Of a stretch of DNA of 61,280 nt, positions 46,744 through 56,396 are shown in pieces. The DNA comes from DASQPR01 sp035713725 (lineage in GTDB: Bacteria > Actinomycetota > Actinomycetes > Mycobacteriales > Micromonosporaceae). The DNA is taken from contig DASTMZ010000192.1 in the NCBI GenBank assembly GCA_035713725.1, forward strand, positions 1-61,280, written 5' to 3'. Below the pieces are notes generated by a model. That model saw only the letters and a program-made list of their open reading frames with translations, had not been told where the DNA came from and searched no databases. A program made the translations under genes and the position numbers. Numbering within the stretch: position 1 is the first letter of the stretch; the number at the start of each line of letters is the position of its first letter.

Positions 46744-49500
46744 ATGGCCAGCACTCTGATCGACCACCTTCGGGCCCTGCCGGACAGCGCGCTTGTGGCG
46801 CTGCTCGGGCGGCGGCCCGATCTTGTGACGCCGCCGCCCAGCGACATCGCCGCGCTCGCGGCCCGCGCCCAGTCCCGTGTCTCGGTGGCACGCGCACTGG
46901 ACGGCCTTGACCTGTTTACGTTGGAGATCCTGGATGCCTGCCGGCTCGCTCAAGATCAGGCGAGCGGTGACGGTGCCACGCTGACCGGCATTCTCGCGCT
47001 CGCCGCGGATGTGGATGGCGCCGTCGTACGGGCGGCGGTGCAGCGGCTGCGTGACCTCGCGATCGTGTACGGCAGCGAGGACGCGCTGTTCGTGGTGGCG
47101 GCCGTTGACGAGGTCAGCTCGCCCTACCCGGCGGGACTCGGCCGGCCGGCGGCACTACTCGACTCGGCGGCCGGCGAGCTAGCGGCCGATCCTGCGCTGC
47201 TCCGGCGCGAGTTGCTGGCCGCCGGACCGGCCGGCCGCGCGGTGCTGGACCGGCTCGCCGCCGGGCCGCCGATCGGCACCGCCAGCCCCGAAACGGTCCA
47301 GGACATCACGTCGACGGTCGGCGCGCTGGTCGATCGGCACCTGCTCGTCGCCGTCTCGGACGACACGGTCGAGTTGCCACGCGAGGTCGCGATCGCGCTG
47401 CGGCGCGACGGTCTGCTCGGTCCGCTGCATCCACACGCGCCGACTTCGCCCGGCCCATCGCGCGCCGGGAAGGCAGTCGACTCCGCCGGTGCCGGCCAGG
47501 TGATGGAGGTGGTTCGGCATGCCGAGGACGTTCTCGCCGAACTCGCCGACGAGCCAGCACAGGCACTGCGTACCGGCGGCGTCGGCATCCGGGACCTTCG
47601 GCGAGTCGCCCGCGCGGCCGGCATCGACGAATCCGTCGCGGCTGTGCTGCTCGAGGTGACCGCGGCGGCCGGCCTGCTGGGCGAGACCGACGGCGCGACA
47701 TTCGGTTCCACCGGCGAGCCGCGGTTTCTGCCGACGCTGGCCTACGACCAGTGGCTTGAAGCATCGGCCGCGCAGCGCTGGATTCGCCTCGCGCGAGCGT
47801 GGCTAGCCATGACGCGACAGCCGGGCGCGGCGACGCGGCGAGCCACCACGCCGGACGCGGACGTTCGTGTGGCATCGGACGAAGAGTCTGTTTCGGACGG
47901 CGGGGTCTCTGCTTCGGACGCCGGCTTGGGTGGCGCCGTCTCGGCGGACGAGGCCGGCGCGAGCCGCACCGCCCCGAACAGTGCAGCCCCGAGCAGTGCA
48001 GCGCCACGTAATGCTGTCCCGAACGGCGATGAACCGAACGGCAGTGTGCCCAACGTCGGCGAGCCAAACGGCGGTGTGCCGAACGGCGGTGTGCCGCCGA
48101 GTGGCGCTGTCTCGGACATCGGCTTGCGGCGCATCGGCGATTCGTCGCACCGTGCCGGCCGAAACGGCGCGGCCGGCCGTGGTGTGCGTCGGGCGGTCGC
48201 GAGCGTCCTCGGCCCGGATCTGGAGCGCACCGGAGCGCCACGACTGCGCTCCACTGTCCTGAACCTGCTTGCCGCCGGCGCGCCAACCGAAAACCACCTG
48301 CTCGCCTCGCTGCATTGGCAGGCACCGCGCCGGTCTCCGTGGCAGCCGGGAACTGCCGACCCGTCGGCCGCGGATCCGGTGCGCTGGATCCTTACGGAGG
48401 CCGCTTTGCTGGGCATCATCGCGTCGGGTGGACCGGCTACGCCCGGCGGCGGTGCACGCATTGCGGTGCTGACGTCGTACGGTCGTCTGCTGCTCGACGA
48501 CGCCACGGCGGCCGCGGCCGACCCGGACGGCGACCCGTTGGGACTCACGTCCAGTGCACCGGCGGCACCGTCACGCGCCGTTGCCGTCCTCGACAAGTTG
48601 CTGCCGCCGCCGGTGGACCACATCCTCGTACAAGCGGATCTCAGCGTCGTCGTGCCCGGCCGACCGGAGACCGGCCTTGCCGCCGAACTGGCGCTCGTCG
48701 CCGACCACGAATCGGCGGGCGGCGCGTCGGTCTACCGCGTCACGCGGGACAGCATCCGACGGGCACTGGACGCCGGACACAGCGCGACCGACCTGCACGC
48801 GATGTTCACACGCCGCTCGCGGACGCCGGTACCGCAGGCGCTGACGTACCTGATCGACGACGTCAGCCGCCGCCACGGCGGGCTGCGGCTCGGCGCGGCC
48901 GGCTGCTATCTGCGCAGCGAGGACGTCGCGCTGTTGACCGAGGTTGCCACGGATCGGCGGCTCGCCGGGCTGGCGCTGCGCGTGATCGCTCCCACCGTCG
49001 TCGTCACGCCCTATCTGGTCAGCCGTGTGCTCGACGAGTTGCGATCGGCCGGGTACGCGCCGGTGCAGGAGGATGTCGGCGGTGGCCTGGTGATTGCGCG
49101 CACCAGGGCGTTCCGCGCGCCGCCACGGCGCAACACGTTGTCCTACGCCACCGTCGCCGACTCCGGGCGGGCACCGACCGGACCGCGGCTCGCCGCCGCT
49201 GTCGAGGCGATGCGCCGTGGCGACGTCGCGGCGCGACGGGCCAGGCGGGGTCCGGACAGCGTACGGTCGCCGGCCGCCGACACCCATGCGCACACCCAGG
49301 CGATGGCGGTGTTGCAGCAGGCCATCCGGGATAAGTCACTCGTCTGGGTCGGCTACGTCGATCCGCACGGCGCCACGATGTCGCGACTGCTGCGGCCGGT
49401 GTCGATCGGCGCCGGTTATCTCCGTGCCCAGGACGAGCGCACCGATACGTTGCACACGTTCGCGCTGCATCGCATCACTGCCGCCGTGGTCGACGACTAG
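46744..49500 (+). CDS. Helicase_C_3 (XPB/Ssl2-like N-terminal domain) protein
   Basis: A 918-aa protein. Residues 1-350 are helical with winged-helix features (LIDHLRALPDSALVALLGRRPDLVTPP). Residues 390-470 are a low-complexity linker rich in PNGGVP-type repeats. Residues 600-780 hold the Helicase_C_3 region (LLPPPVDHILVQADLSVVVPG, VYRVTRDSIRRALDAGHSATDLHAMF). A WYL-like C-terminal module ends in RVWVGYVD-like LVWVGYVDPHGATMSRLLRPVSI. There are no ATPase motifs. The XPB-type helicase gene follows after 1 kb; the two are usual neighbours in actinobacteria and probably act together on DNA. Confidence 0.88.
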   Translation: MASTLIDHLRALPDSALVALLGRRPDLVTPPPSDIAALAARAQSRVSVARALDGLDLFTLEILDACRLAQDQASGDGATLTGILALAADVDGAVVRAAVQRLRDLAIVYGSEDALFVVAAVDEVSSPYPAGLGRPAALLDSAAGELAADPALLRRELLAAGPAGRAVLDRLAAGPPIGTASPETVQDITSTVGALVDRHLLVAVSDDTVELPREVAIALRRDGLLGPLHPHAPTSPGPSRAGKAVDSAGAGQVMEVVRHAEDVLAELADEPAQALRTGGVGIRDLRRVARAAGIDESVAAVLLEVTAAAGLLGETDGATFGSTGEPRFLPTLAYDQWLEASAAQRWIRLARAWLAMTRQPGAATRRATTPDADVRVASDEESVSDGGVSASDAGLGGAVSADEAGASRTAPNSAAPSSAAPRNAVPNGDEPNGSVPNVGEPNGGVPNGGVPPSGAVSDIGLRRIGDSSHRAGRNGAAGRGVRRAVASVLGPDLERTGAPRLRSTVLNLLAAGAPTENHLLASLHWQAPRRSPWQPGTADPSAADPVRWILTEAALLGIIASGGPATPGGGARIAVLTSYGRLLLDDATAAAADPDGDPLGLTSSAPAAPSRAVAVLDKLLPPPVDHILVQADLSVVVPGRPETGLAAELALVADHESAGGASVYRVTRDSIRRALDAGHSATDLHAMFTRRSRTPVPQALTYLIDDVSRRHGGLRLGAAGCYLRSEDVALLTEVATDRRLAGLALRVIAPTVVVTPYLVSRVLDELRSAGYAPVQEDVGGGLVIARTRAFRAPPRRNTLSYATVADSGRAPTGPRLAAAVEAMRRGDVAARRARRGPDSVRSPAADTHAHTQAMAVLQQAIRDKSLVWVGYVDPHGATMSRLLRPVSIGAGYLRAQDERTDTLHTFALHRITAAVVDD

Positions 49501-49575
49501 CGGCAGGCCTCGGCCGGCAGGTCGCCGCGCCCGCCACAACGCACCGAACGCGCCGTCGCTTGCGTGGGCCGATCG

Positions 49576-49935
49576 TTACTGACGCGGTTGCCCTGGCTTG
49601 TCGCGGTCGCGATTCGCCGTTCGCGCGGACGCCACTGCACCGGCGATGGACATCACGATCAGGAGTCCGAGCGCCGCGCCGATCCCCTCGGTCACCGCGT
49701 CCACGAAGTCGTCGTGAGTCCCGAAATACGAGATCAGGAACCACGCGACGGCCAGCCCGACCAACGCCGACGCCGCGACGATCAGCAACCATCGCGGCAG
49801 GCGCTGACCCGACTCTGACGCCGGCTCGTCGCGGTCCGGCCCGTCACGATCTGGGCCGTCGCGGTCCGAGGCGTCACGATCTGGGCCGTCGCGGTCCGAG
49901 GCGTCACGATCTGGGCCGTCCGGCGGTGACGTCAT
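49576..49935 (-). CDS. two-helix membrane protein with DRDGP repeats
   Basis: A 119-aa protein. Residues 1-40 are a charged, repetitive DRDASDRDGP stretch encoded by a 30-bp DNA repeat. Two membrane helices follow (WLLIVAASALVGLAVAWFLISYF and IGAALGLLIVMSIAGAVA). Function unknown. Confidence 0.65.
   Translation of the reverse strand: MTSPPDGPDRDASDRDGPDRDASDRDGPDRDGPDRDEPASESGQRLPRWLLIVAASALVGLAVAWFLISYFGTHDDFVDAVTEGIGAALGLLIVMSIAGAVASARTANRDRDKPGQPRQ
49838..49925 (-). repeat. 30-bp repeat inside the small membrane-protein gene
   Basis: CGTCGCGGTCCGAGGCGTCA followed by CGATCTGGGC recurs at 30-bp intervals, with a shorter related copy before it. It encodes the repeated Asp-Arg-Asp decapeptide. 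Confidence 0.65.
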
Positions 49936-49985
49936 TCCAGCTCCCAGCACGCGCATACGACCATGCACTTGCACACCTGCAGTTT

Positions 49986-50023
49986 CACACCCAGCAGTCG
50001 CACACCCAGCAGTCGCACACCCG
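49986..50023. repeat. 15-bp tandem repeat
   Basis: CACACCCAGCAGTCG occurs at 49986 and 50001, with a third partial copy (CACACCCG). The gap 49936-50492 otherwise holds no supported gene. It must contain the promoters of the XPB gene and perhaps of the small membrane protein. Confidence 0.65.
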
Positions 50024-50492
50024 TGCGGCTGGCGACGCGGCTTAGCGTCTCATCAGCGCGGACGGTCGACAATATGCGAGCCTGCGGTGCGGATCACGCG
50101 CTCGCCCCCGGTGGCCAGGTCGCGGGGCGGGTGCGCCCCCAAACGCACCCGCCCGTGCTACCCAACGGTCCGAACGCGTGCATCCGGCACCGCATGCACG
50201 GCTCGCACCACGGCACCAGCGCGGCGACACTGGTCCAGTGCCCTGCGAAGCAGCGCGGGACTCGCTAACTCCGCGCGCCATGCATAACGGTTAGACGACC
50301 GGTCGTCCGAGGGCGGTTGCACCCGGGCCACGAACTAATTCTTTTGGTCAGCACATCGAACCAATGGGTGCGCGACGATGCGCCGGACGGTCCGCCGGAG
50401 CGTGCAAGACTTGGACTTCGCGGCCGCGCCAGGGCCGCCATCGGCCGCCCGTCGAGTTCTGCGGCGCGCGCCGCCAACCGGGGAGCGTACGT

Positions 50493-52136
50493 GTGACCAA
50501 CGGACCATTGATCGTCCAGTCCGACAAGACACTCCTGCTTGAGGTCGACCACCCCGACGCGCGCCCGTGCCGGATGGCGATCGCGCCGTTCGCCGAACTC
50601 GAGCGCTCTCCGGAACACGTACACACCTATCGCCTGACGCCACTCGGACTCTGGAACGCACGCGCTGCCGGCCACGACGCGGAGTCCGTCGTGGACGCAC
50701 TGTTGACGTATTCGCGCTACCCGGTGCCGCATGCGCTGCTCGTCGACGTCGCGGAGACGATGGACCGCTACGGTCGCCTGCAACTCGTCCACGATCCGGC
50801 GCACGGTCTGGTGCTGCGCGGTCTCGACCGTGCGGTGCTCGTCGAGGTCGCGAAGTCGAAGAAGCTGGCCGGAATGCTCGGCGCACACGTCGACTCGGAC
50901 ACCATCGCGGTGCACCCGTCCGAGCGCGGCCGGCTCAAGCAGGCGCTGCTGAAGCTCGGCTGGCCGGCCGAAGATCTCGCCGGATATGTGGACGGCGAGG
51001 CGCACCCGATCGACTTGACGGAAGACGGCTGGTCGCTTCGCTCGTACCAACACGAGGCGGTCGACCACTTCTGGGCCGGCGGCTCAGGTGTCGTCGTGCT
51101 CCCATGCGGCGCCGGCAAGACGCTGGTCGGTGCGGCCGCGATGGCCGAAGCGAAGGCGACGACGCTCATCCTCGTGACGAACACGGTCGCCGGCCGGCAA
51201 TGGAAGCGTGAGCTGATCGCACGGACCTCGCTGACCGCCGACGAGATCGGCGAATACTCCGGCGAGCGCAAGGAAATCCGCCCGGTGACGATCGCCACGT
51301 ACCAGGTGCTGACGACCCGTCGCGGCGGCGCGTTCGCGCACCTCGACGTGTTCGGCGCGCGGGACTGGGGCCTGGTCATCTACGACGAGGTGCACCTGCT
51401 GCCCGCGCCGATCTTCCGGTTCACTGCCGATCTGCAGGCGCGGCGCCGTCTCGGTCTCACCGCGACGCTGGTCCGCGAGGACGGTCGCGAGGGCGACGTG
51501 TTCTCGCTGATCGGCCCGAAGCGCTACGACGCGCCGTGGAAGGACATCGAGGCACAGGGGTGGATCGCGCCGGCCGACTGCACCGAGGTACGCGTGACGC
51601 TCACCGACGCGGAACGCATGGCGTACGCGACATCCGAGCCCGAGGAGCGCTACCGCGTCGCGGCCACCGCCCGAACGAAGCTGCCGTTGGTACGCAAGCT
51701 CGTCGAGCGGCACCACGGCGATCAGGTGCTGGTGATCGGCGCGTACATCGACCAGTTGCACGCGCTCAGCGAATTCCTCGACGCGCCGATCGTGCAGGGC
51801 TCGACGACGACGAAGGAGCGCGAGCGCCTCTTCGACGCGTTCCGCAACGGCGAGGTGCCGACGCTCGTCATCTCGAAGGTCGGCAACTTCTCCATCGACC
51901 TGCCCGAGGCAGCGGTCGCGATCCAAGTCTCGGGTACGTTCGGCTCGCGCCAGGAGGAGGCACAGCGGCTCGGGCGCATCCTGCGGCCGAAGGCGGACGG
52001 CCGGCAGGCGCATTTCTACACGGTCGTCGCCCGCGACACGATCGACACCGAATACGCCGCGCACCGCCAGCGGTTCCTTGCCGAGCAGGGCTACGCGTAC
52101 ACGATCGTCGACGCGGACGACGTACTCGCGTCGTAG
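50493..52136 (+). CDS. XPB-like DNA repair helicase
   Basis: A 547-aa SF2 helicase from GTG with GGGAG upstream. Residues 1-190 are an XPB-type damage-recognition-like N-terminus. Helicase motifs follow: Walker A VVLPCGAGKTLVG, VTNTVAGRQWKREL, motif II VIYDEVHLL, motif III GLTATLVREDG, then ISKVGNFSIDLPEAAVAIQVSGTFGSRQEEAQRLGRILRPK (motifs V-VI). It should be a 3'-5' DNA helicase working in repair or transcription. It pairs with the Helicase_C_3 gene upstream. Confidence 0.94.
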   Translation: MTNGPLIVQSDKTLLLEVDHPDARPCRMAIAPFAELERSPEHVHTYRLTPLGLWNARAAGHDAESVVDALLTYSRYPVPHALLVDVAETMDRYGRLQLVHDPAHGLVLRGLDRAVLVEVAKSKKLAGMLGAHVDSDTIAVHPSERGRLKQALLKLGWPAEDLAGYVDGEAHPIDLTEDGWSLRSYQHEAVDHFWAGGSGVVVLPCGAGKTLVGAAAMAEAKATTLILVTNTVAGRQWKRELIARTSLTADEIGEYSGERKEIRPVTIATYQVLTTRRGGAFAHLDVFGARDWGLVIYDEVHLLPAPIFRFTADLQARRRLGLTATLVREDGREGDVFSLIGPKRYDAPWKDIEAQGWIAPADCTEVRVTLTDAERMAYATSEPEERYRVAATARTKLPLVRKLVERHHGDQVLVIGAYIDQLHALSEFLDAPIVQGSTTTKERERLFDAFRNGEVPTLVISKVGNFSIDLPEAAVAIQVSGTFGSRQEEAQRLGRILRPKADGRQAHFYTVVARDTIDTEYAAHRQRFLAEQGYAYTIVDADDVLAS

Positions 52137-52156
52137 GTCGGACGGCTGGTGCGATC

Positions 52157-52900
52157 GTGGCGCTGACTCCGGCGGAACGCACGAAGCTGCTTGCTCGATG
52201 GCGTGCGGCGCTGCCGGCCGCCTTGTGGTCGACGGCCACGGCGGCAACGTCGACCGCGATGTCGGCGACGACGGCGACGGCGAGCGCGGCCGCGGATGCG
52301 GCCGGAGCGGATCTGCTCGACCGATGGTCCGAACCGGCGCGCCGCTATCACACCGTCGACCACTTGACGTTCATGCTCGACGTCGTCGACGCGGCCGAGT
52401 CGTTTGCCGGTGCCGAGTCGTTCGCCGGTACGGACCTGTCGGCCGTCCGGCTCGCGACGTGGTTCCACGACGCCGTCTACGATCCGCGGTCGCGGGATCC
52501 GGGCGCGAACGAACGCGCGAGCGCCGATCTGGCCGCGGCGATGCTGCCGCGCCTTGCGGTTACCGGCGAGCAGACCGCAGAGGCGGTACGGCTTGTGCTG
52601 CTGACCGCCGATCACCAAGTCGCTCCGGGCGACCCGAACGGCGCGCTGCTCGCCGATGCGGATCTCGCGATCCTCGGCACCGGGCCGGACCGATACCGCC
52701 ACTACGCCGAACAAATCCGCGCCGAGTACGCCCACGTGCCCGACGACGCGTTTCGGGCCGGGCGGTCGACCGTACTAGCGAATCTCCTGGCTCTTGATCC
52801 GATCTATCACCTTGCGCCGCATCGCGATGCCTGGGAGGCACGGGCGCGCGCGAACCTGCGCGACGAGTTGCGCGAGCTGTCCGTCGGACCGATGCCCTAG
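52157..52900 (+). CDS. HD-domain metal-dependent phosphohydrolase
   Basis: A 247-aa protein from GTG. The HD motif set is RYHTVDHLTFML (first His), ATWFHDAVYDP (His-Asp) and LLTADHQ (further His). The DAVYD signature fits the predicted nucleotide phosphohydrolase subgroup. An Ala/Thr-rich stretch (about 19-41) precedes the domain. It is 20 bp after the helicase gene and probably co-transcribed. Confidence 0.87.
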   Translation: MALTPAERTKLLARWRAALPAALWSTATAATSTAMSATTATASAAADAAGADLLDRWSEPARRYHTVDHLTFMLDVVDAAESFAGAESFAGTDLSAVRLATWFHDAVYDPRSRDPGANERASADLAAAMLPRLAVTGEQTAEAVRLVLLTADHQVAPGDPNGALLADADLAILGTGPDRYRHYAEQIRAEYAHVPDDAFRAGRSTVLANLLALDPIYHLAPHRDAWEARARANLRDELRELSVGPMP

Positions 52901-52920
52901 GCTGCCGGCGGGAGGCAGCC

Positions 52921-53631
52921 ATGGCAGTACGCGTCGTCCTCGAGCGAGGACCCAAGGGAAAGCGCTTCGTGGCATATGCCCTCGACTGGTCCGGCTGGAG
53001 CCGCGGCGCGAAGACCGTGGACGAGGCGCTGTCGACGCTCGAGGCATATCGCGATCGCTACCGACCCGTCGCCGCAGCGGCGCGCTTCGGCAGGCAGTTC
53101 GATCGTGCCGGCAGCTTCGACGTCGTCGAGGACAGGGTCGGGCCCGGCTCGACCGATTTCTGGGGCATCTCGTTCGCACCGAGTTCCTTCGAAGCGGGAC
53201 CGATGACGGATGCCGAACTCGAACGTAGGATCGCTTTGCTGCAGGCGTGCTGGGCATATTTCGACGCGGTCGGCGCGCGGGTGTCCCCGGAGATGGCCAA
53301 GGGCCCGCGCGGTGGCGGGCGCGACCGTGACCACATCATCAGGCACGTGATCCGCAACGAGAGCGAGGAATTCGCGAAGCGGGTCGGGCTGAGCATTCCG
53401 GAGTACGGCGCCATGGGGGACGCCCTGCCGGCCTACCGGGCGTCGTATCTCGAGGCGATCAGGGCGTACCACCGCGGTGAAATCAACCGGCCGATGCGGT
53501 CATGGTCGCTGCCGTTCTTGCTTCGACACTCCGCGTTCCACGTGATGGACCACGCGTGGGAGATGGAGGACAAGGACCTCACGGTTACGCCGGCCGCCGA
53601 TGTTTCGGACGGCGCAGGCCGGCGGCGGTGA
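52921..53631 (+). CDS. conserved protein of unknown function
   Basis: A 236-aa protein: MAVRVVLERGPKGKRFVAYALDWSGWSRGAKTVDEALSTL resembles a HicB-like strand-turn start, and the C-terminal LPFLLRHSAFHVMDHAWEMEDKDL has His residues spaced like a DinB metal site. I recognise no named family with certainty. Its last 47 bp overlap the convergent DUF4031 gene. Confidence 0.78.
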   Translation: MAVRVVLERGPKGKRFVAYALDWSGWSRGAKTVDEALSTLEAYRDRYRPVAAAARFGRQFDRAGSFDVVEDRVGPGSTDFWGISFAPSSFEAGPMTDAELERRIALLQACWAYFDAVGARVSPEMAKGPRGGGRDRDHIIRHVIRNESEEFAKRVGLSIPEYGAMGDALPAYRASYLEAIRAYHRGEINRPMRSWSLPFLLRHSAFHVMDHAWEMEDKDLTVTPAADVSDGAGRRR

Positions 53632-53863
53632 GCCGCCGGACGAGTTCCTTCGACGTGACGTGAGCCGCGCCAAGCGACAGCGCGCGCGGCACCATCTCGG
53701 CCGGGATGTCGTAGTGGTCGCGCTCGAATCCGCGCCGCGGCGCGCCCAGCATCTCCGCGAACGCGTGCAGCTCGTGGTAGGACACGTCGCTGACGAGGTG
53801 AGCCCACAGCCGCCCGGCTGCCCGACCGCGCCCGGGCCACACCGGGTCGTCCACCAGGATCAT
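53585..53863 (-). CDS. DUF4031 family protein
   Basis: A 92-aa protein with the DUF4031 signature MILVDDPVWPGRGRAAGRLWAHLVSDVSYHELHAFAEMLG and FERDHYDIPAEM. Function unknown. It is divergent from the agmatinase gene and tail-to-tail overlapping with the preceding gene. Confidence 0.87.
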   Translation of the reverse strand: MILVDDPVWPGRGRAAGRLWAHLVSDVSYHELHAFAEMLGAPRRGFERDHYDIPAEMVPRALSLGAAHVTSKELVRRLTAAGLRRPKHRRPA

Positions 53864-53886
53864 GCGTTCACGCTAGCGTGACAGCC

Positions 53887-54933
53887 ATGACGCGATACGG
53901 ACACATGTACGGCCCGGACTTCACGTTCAACGGCGTGCCGGCGTGCGACTGGCAGGATCCGGAGACGTACGCCGACGCCGATGTGGTGATCATCGGCGCG
54001 CCGTTCGACGGCGGCACGTCGCACCGACCCGGCACCCGTTTTGGCCCGGCCGCCATCCGAGGCTGCGACTACCTCGGATATGACGGCAAGCGTCCGCACA
54101 TGTCGATGCGTGTCGAGCCGCTGTCCACCGACCTCGTCGTCAAGGACGCCGGAGACGTGGAGACCTATAGCGGCGAGATCCTTCGCAGTTGTACGGCCAT
54201 CGAGGAGGCCGTCGCGTTCGTGGCGACACACGGCGCAGTCCCGGTGATCCTCGGCGGCGACCATACGATCACGTGGCCGGACGTGACCGGCGTGTCACGG
54301 CACACCGGTGCCGGCAAGGTTTCCGTCATCCACTTCGACGCGCACGCCGACACCGGCGACATCACGTATGGCTCGCTCTACGGCCACGGCCATCCGATGC
54401 GGTTGCTCATCGAGTCGGGCGCCGTCCGCGGCGACCGGTTCCTGCAGCTCGGTCTGCGCGGCTACTGGCCGGGACCGGAGATCCTCGACTGGATGGCCGA
54501 CCACGGCATGAACTCCTATCACATGAGCGAGATCGTGGACCGCGGCCTCGATGCCGTGCTCGACGAGGCGTTCGCGATCGCCCTCGATGGTTGCGACTCG
54601 GTGTTCCTCTCGGTCGACGTGGACGTCTGCGACCCCGGTCACGCGCCCGGCACGGGTACGCCGGAGCCGGGCGGAATGACCGCACGGCAGCTTCTCGATG
54701 CCGTGTCGCGCATCTGCCACGAGTTGCCGGTGACCGGGATGGACGTGGTGGAGGTCTCGCCGCCGTACGACCACGCGGAGATCACTGCGTTGCTCGGCAA
54801 CCGAATCGTGCTTGAGGCACTCGCCGGGATCGCCCGACGGCGACGCGACGCAGCAGAAGGCGTCCGCTGGCGTCGAACGACGCCGCTGCTCGAGGGCCGC
54901 GGCACCCAGCCCACTCCGGACGGTCGCGGCTAG
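53887..54933 (+). CDS. speB: agmatinase / ureohydrolase
   Basis: A 348-aa dimanganese hydrolase. Metal motifs are ILGGDHTITWP, IHFDAHADTGD and FLSVDVDVCDPGHAPGTGTPEPGG, typical of the arginase/agmatinase family, with GMDVVEVSPPYDHAEIT near the end. It hydrolyses agmatine or a related guanidino compound; guanidinobutyrase is possible. A GTG 9 bp upstream is an alternative start. Confidence 0.9.
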   Translation: MTRYGHMYGPDFTFNGVPACDWQDPETYADADVVIIGAPFDGGTSHRPGTRFGPAAIRGCDYLGYDGKRPHMSMRVEPLSTDLVVKDAGDVETYSGEILRSCTAIEEAVAFVATHGAVPVILGGDHTITWPDVTGVSRHTGAGKVSVIHFDAHADTGDITYGSLYGHGHPMRLLIESGAVRGDRFLQLGLRGYWPGPEILDWMADHGMNSYHMSEIVDRGLDAVLDEAFAIALDGCDSVFLSVDVDVCDPGHAPGTGTPEPGGMTARQLLDAVSRICHELPVTGMDVVEVSPPYDHAEITALLGNRIVLEALAGIARRRRDAAEGVRWRRTTPLLEGRGTQPTPDGRG

Positions 54934-54944
54934 GCTCTCGACGC

Positions 54945-56396
54945 ATGACGCCCTCCCCCGGAGTCCTCGCCGAACTCGCCGAAGTCACCACCGTGGTGAC
55001 CGATCCGGATCTGCTGCGCGGCTATCGACGTGACGAGGCCGACCTGTGCGACTCTGGTACGCCACTCGCAGTCGTACGGCCGCGAAGCACCGCCGAAGTC
55101 AGCGCAATCGTCCGGATCGCGGCGGCACACGGAATTCCACTCGTCCCGCAAGGCGCTCGCACCGGGCTCGCCGGCGCGGCGAACGCAGTCGACGGCTCGA
55201 TCGTGGTGTCCATGACCGCGATGGATCGCGTACTCGAAGTCGACGCGGTCAACCGACTCGCCGTGGTGCAGCCCGGCGTCGTCAACGCCCGACTAGCCGC
55301 CGCGGTCGCCGAGGCGGGGCTCCGCTACCCGCCGGACCCCGGCTCGTGGGAGTCGTCGACCATCGGCGGCAACGTGTCCACCAACGCCGGCGGCATGTGC
55401 TGCGTCAAGTACGGCGTGACCAGCGCGTACGTGCTCGGGCTGGAGGTCGTGCTCGCGGACGGCGAGGTGCTGCGCTGCGGTCGGCGCACCGCGAAGGGCG
55501 TGGCCGGCTATGACTTGACGCATCTCTTCGTCGGCGCGGAGGGCACGCTCGGCATCATCACCGAGATCACCGTCGCGTTGCGGCCCATGGCCGAACCTGG
55601 GCTGACGCTCGCCGCCACGTTCCCCAGCGTTGCCGCGGCCGGTGCAGCGGTGACCGCGATTGTGACGAGCGGCGCGACACCGAGCATGTTGGAGCTGATC
55701 GACCGTACGCATCTCGGCGCCATCGAGGCGCTGCGACCGATGGGGCTAAACCAGCCGGGCGGCGCGCCGCCGATCGCACAGCTGCTCGCCGCCGTTGACA
55801 CCGGTGAGCGGGCACCCGCCGACATCGCACACCTCGCGGCGCTCTGCGAGGCGGCCGGCGCGACCGAGACGTTCACCGCGTCCGATGCGGACGAGGCGGC
55901 CGCGTTGCTTGCCGCTCGGCGACTTGCGCACCCGGCGATGGAACGGCTGGCCCGCACCACGTACGGCGACGGCGGCGCACTGATCATCGACGACGTTGCG
56001 GTGCCGGTATCCCGGCTCACCGAGATGATCGAGGGCGTCGAGAAGATCAGCGCCGAGTCGGGCGTACCGGTCGGGATGATCGGCCACGCCGGCGACGGCA
56101 ACCTCCACCCGATCATCGTCGTCGATCGGCGCGACGAGTCGAGCGTTGACGCGGGACGGCAGGTGTTCAACGCGATCCTCGCGCTCGGGCTGTCCCTCGG
56201 CGGCACGGTCACCGGCGAGCACGGCGTCGGCACACTCAAGCGCGACTGGCTCGCCACCGAGCTGGGGCCCGTCGGTCTCCGCGTGCACCGCGCCATCAAG
56301 CACGCGCTCGACCCAGCCAACCTGATGAACCCCGGCAAGGTCATCGCGACTGGCGCTCGCGGCGCCGCACCAGACGACGCACAGAACGTTCGCTAG
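54945..56396 (+). CDS. FAD-linked oxidase, GlcD-like
   Basis: A 483-aa flavoprotein of the VAO family: PLAVVRPRSTAEVSAIVRIAAAHGIPLVPQGARTGLAGAANAVDG (FAD domain), YPPDPGSWESSTIGGNVSTNAGGMCCVKYGVTSAYVLGLEVVLADG, LFVGAEGTLGIITE, and a C-terminal HAGDGNLHP and GGTVTGEHGVGTLK. It oxidises glycolate, D-lactate or another 2-hydroxy acid. It follows the agmatinase gene by 11 bp; a functional link is not obvious. Confidence 0.92.
   Translation: MTPSPGVLAELAEVTTVVTDPDLLRGYRRDEADLCDSGTPLAVVRPRSTAEVSAIVRIAAAHGIPLVPQGARTGLAGAANAVDGSIVVSMTAMDRVLEVDAVNRLAVVQPGVVNARLAAAVAEAGLRYPPDPGSWESSTIGGNVSTNAGGMCCVKYGVTSAYVLGLEVVLADGEVLRCGRRTAKGVAGYDLTHLFVGAEGTLGIITEITVALRPMAEPGLTLAATFPSVAAAGAAVTAIVTSGATPSMLELIDRTHLGAIEALRPMGLNQPGGAPPIAQLLAAVDTGERAPADIAHLAALCEAAGATETFTASDADEAAALLAARRLAHPAMERLARTTYGDGGALIIDDVAVPVSRLTEMIEGVEKISAESGVPVGMIGHAGDGNLHPIIVVDRRDESSVDAGRQVFNAILALGLSLGGTVTGEHGVGTLKRDWLATELGPVGLRVHRAIKHALDPANLMNPGKVIATGARGAAPDDAQNVR

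Noticed and set aside
50042..50287. Small genes in the gap before the XPB helicase
   Set aside because: Open frames exist on both strands, but none has a ribosome site or recognisable composition.
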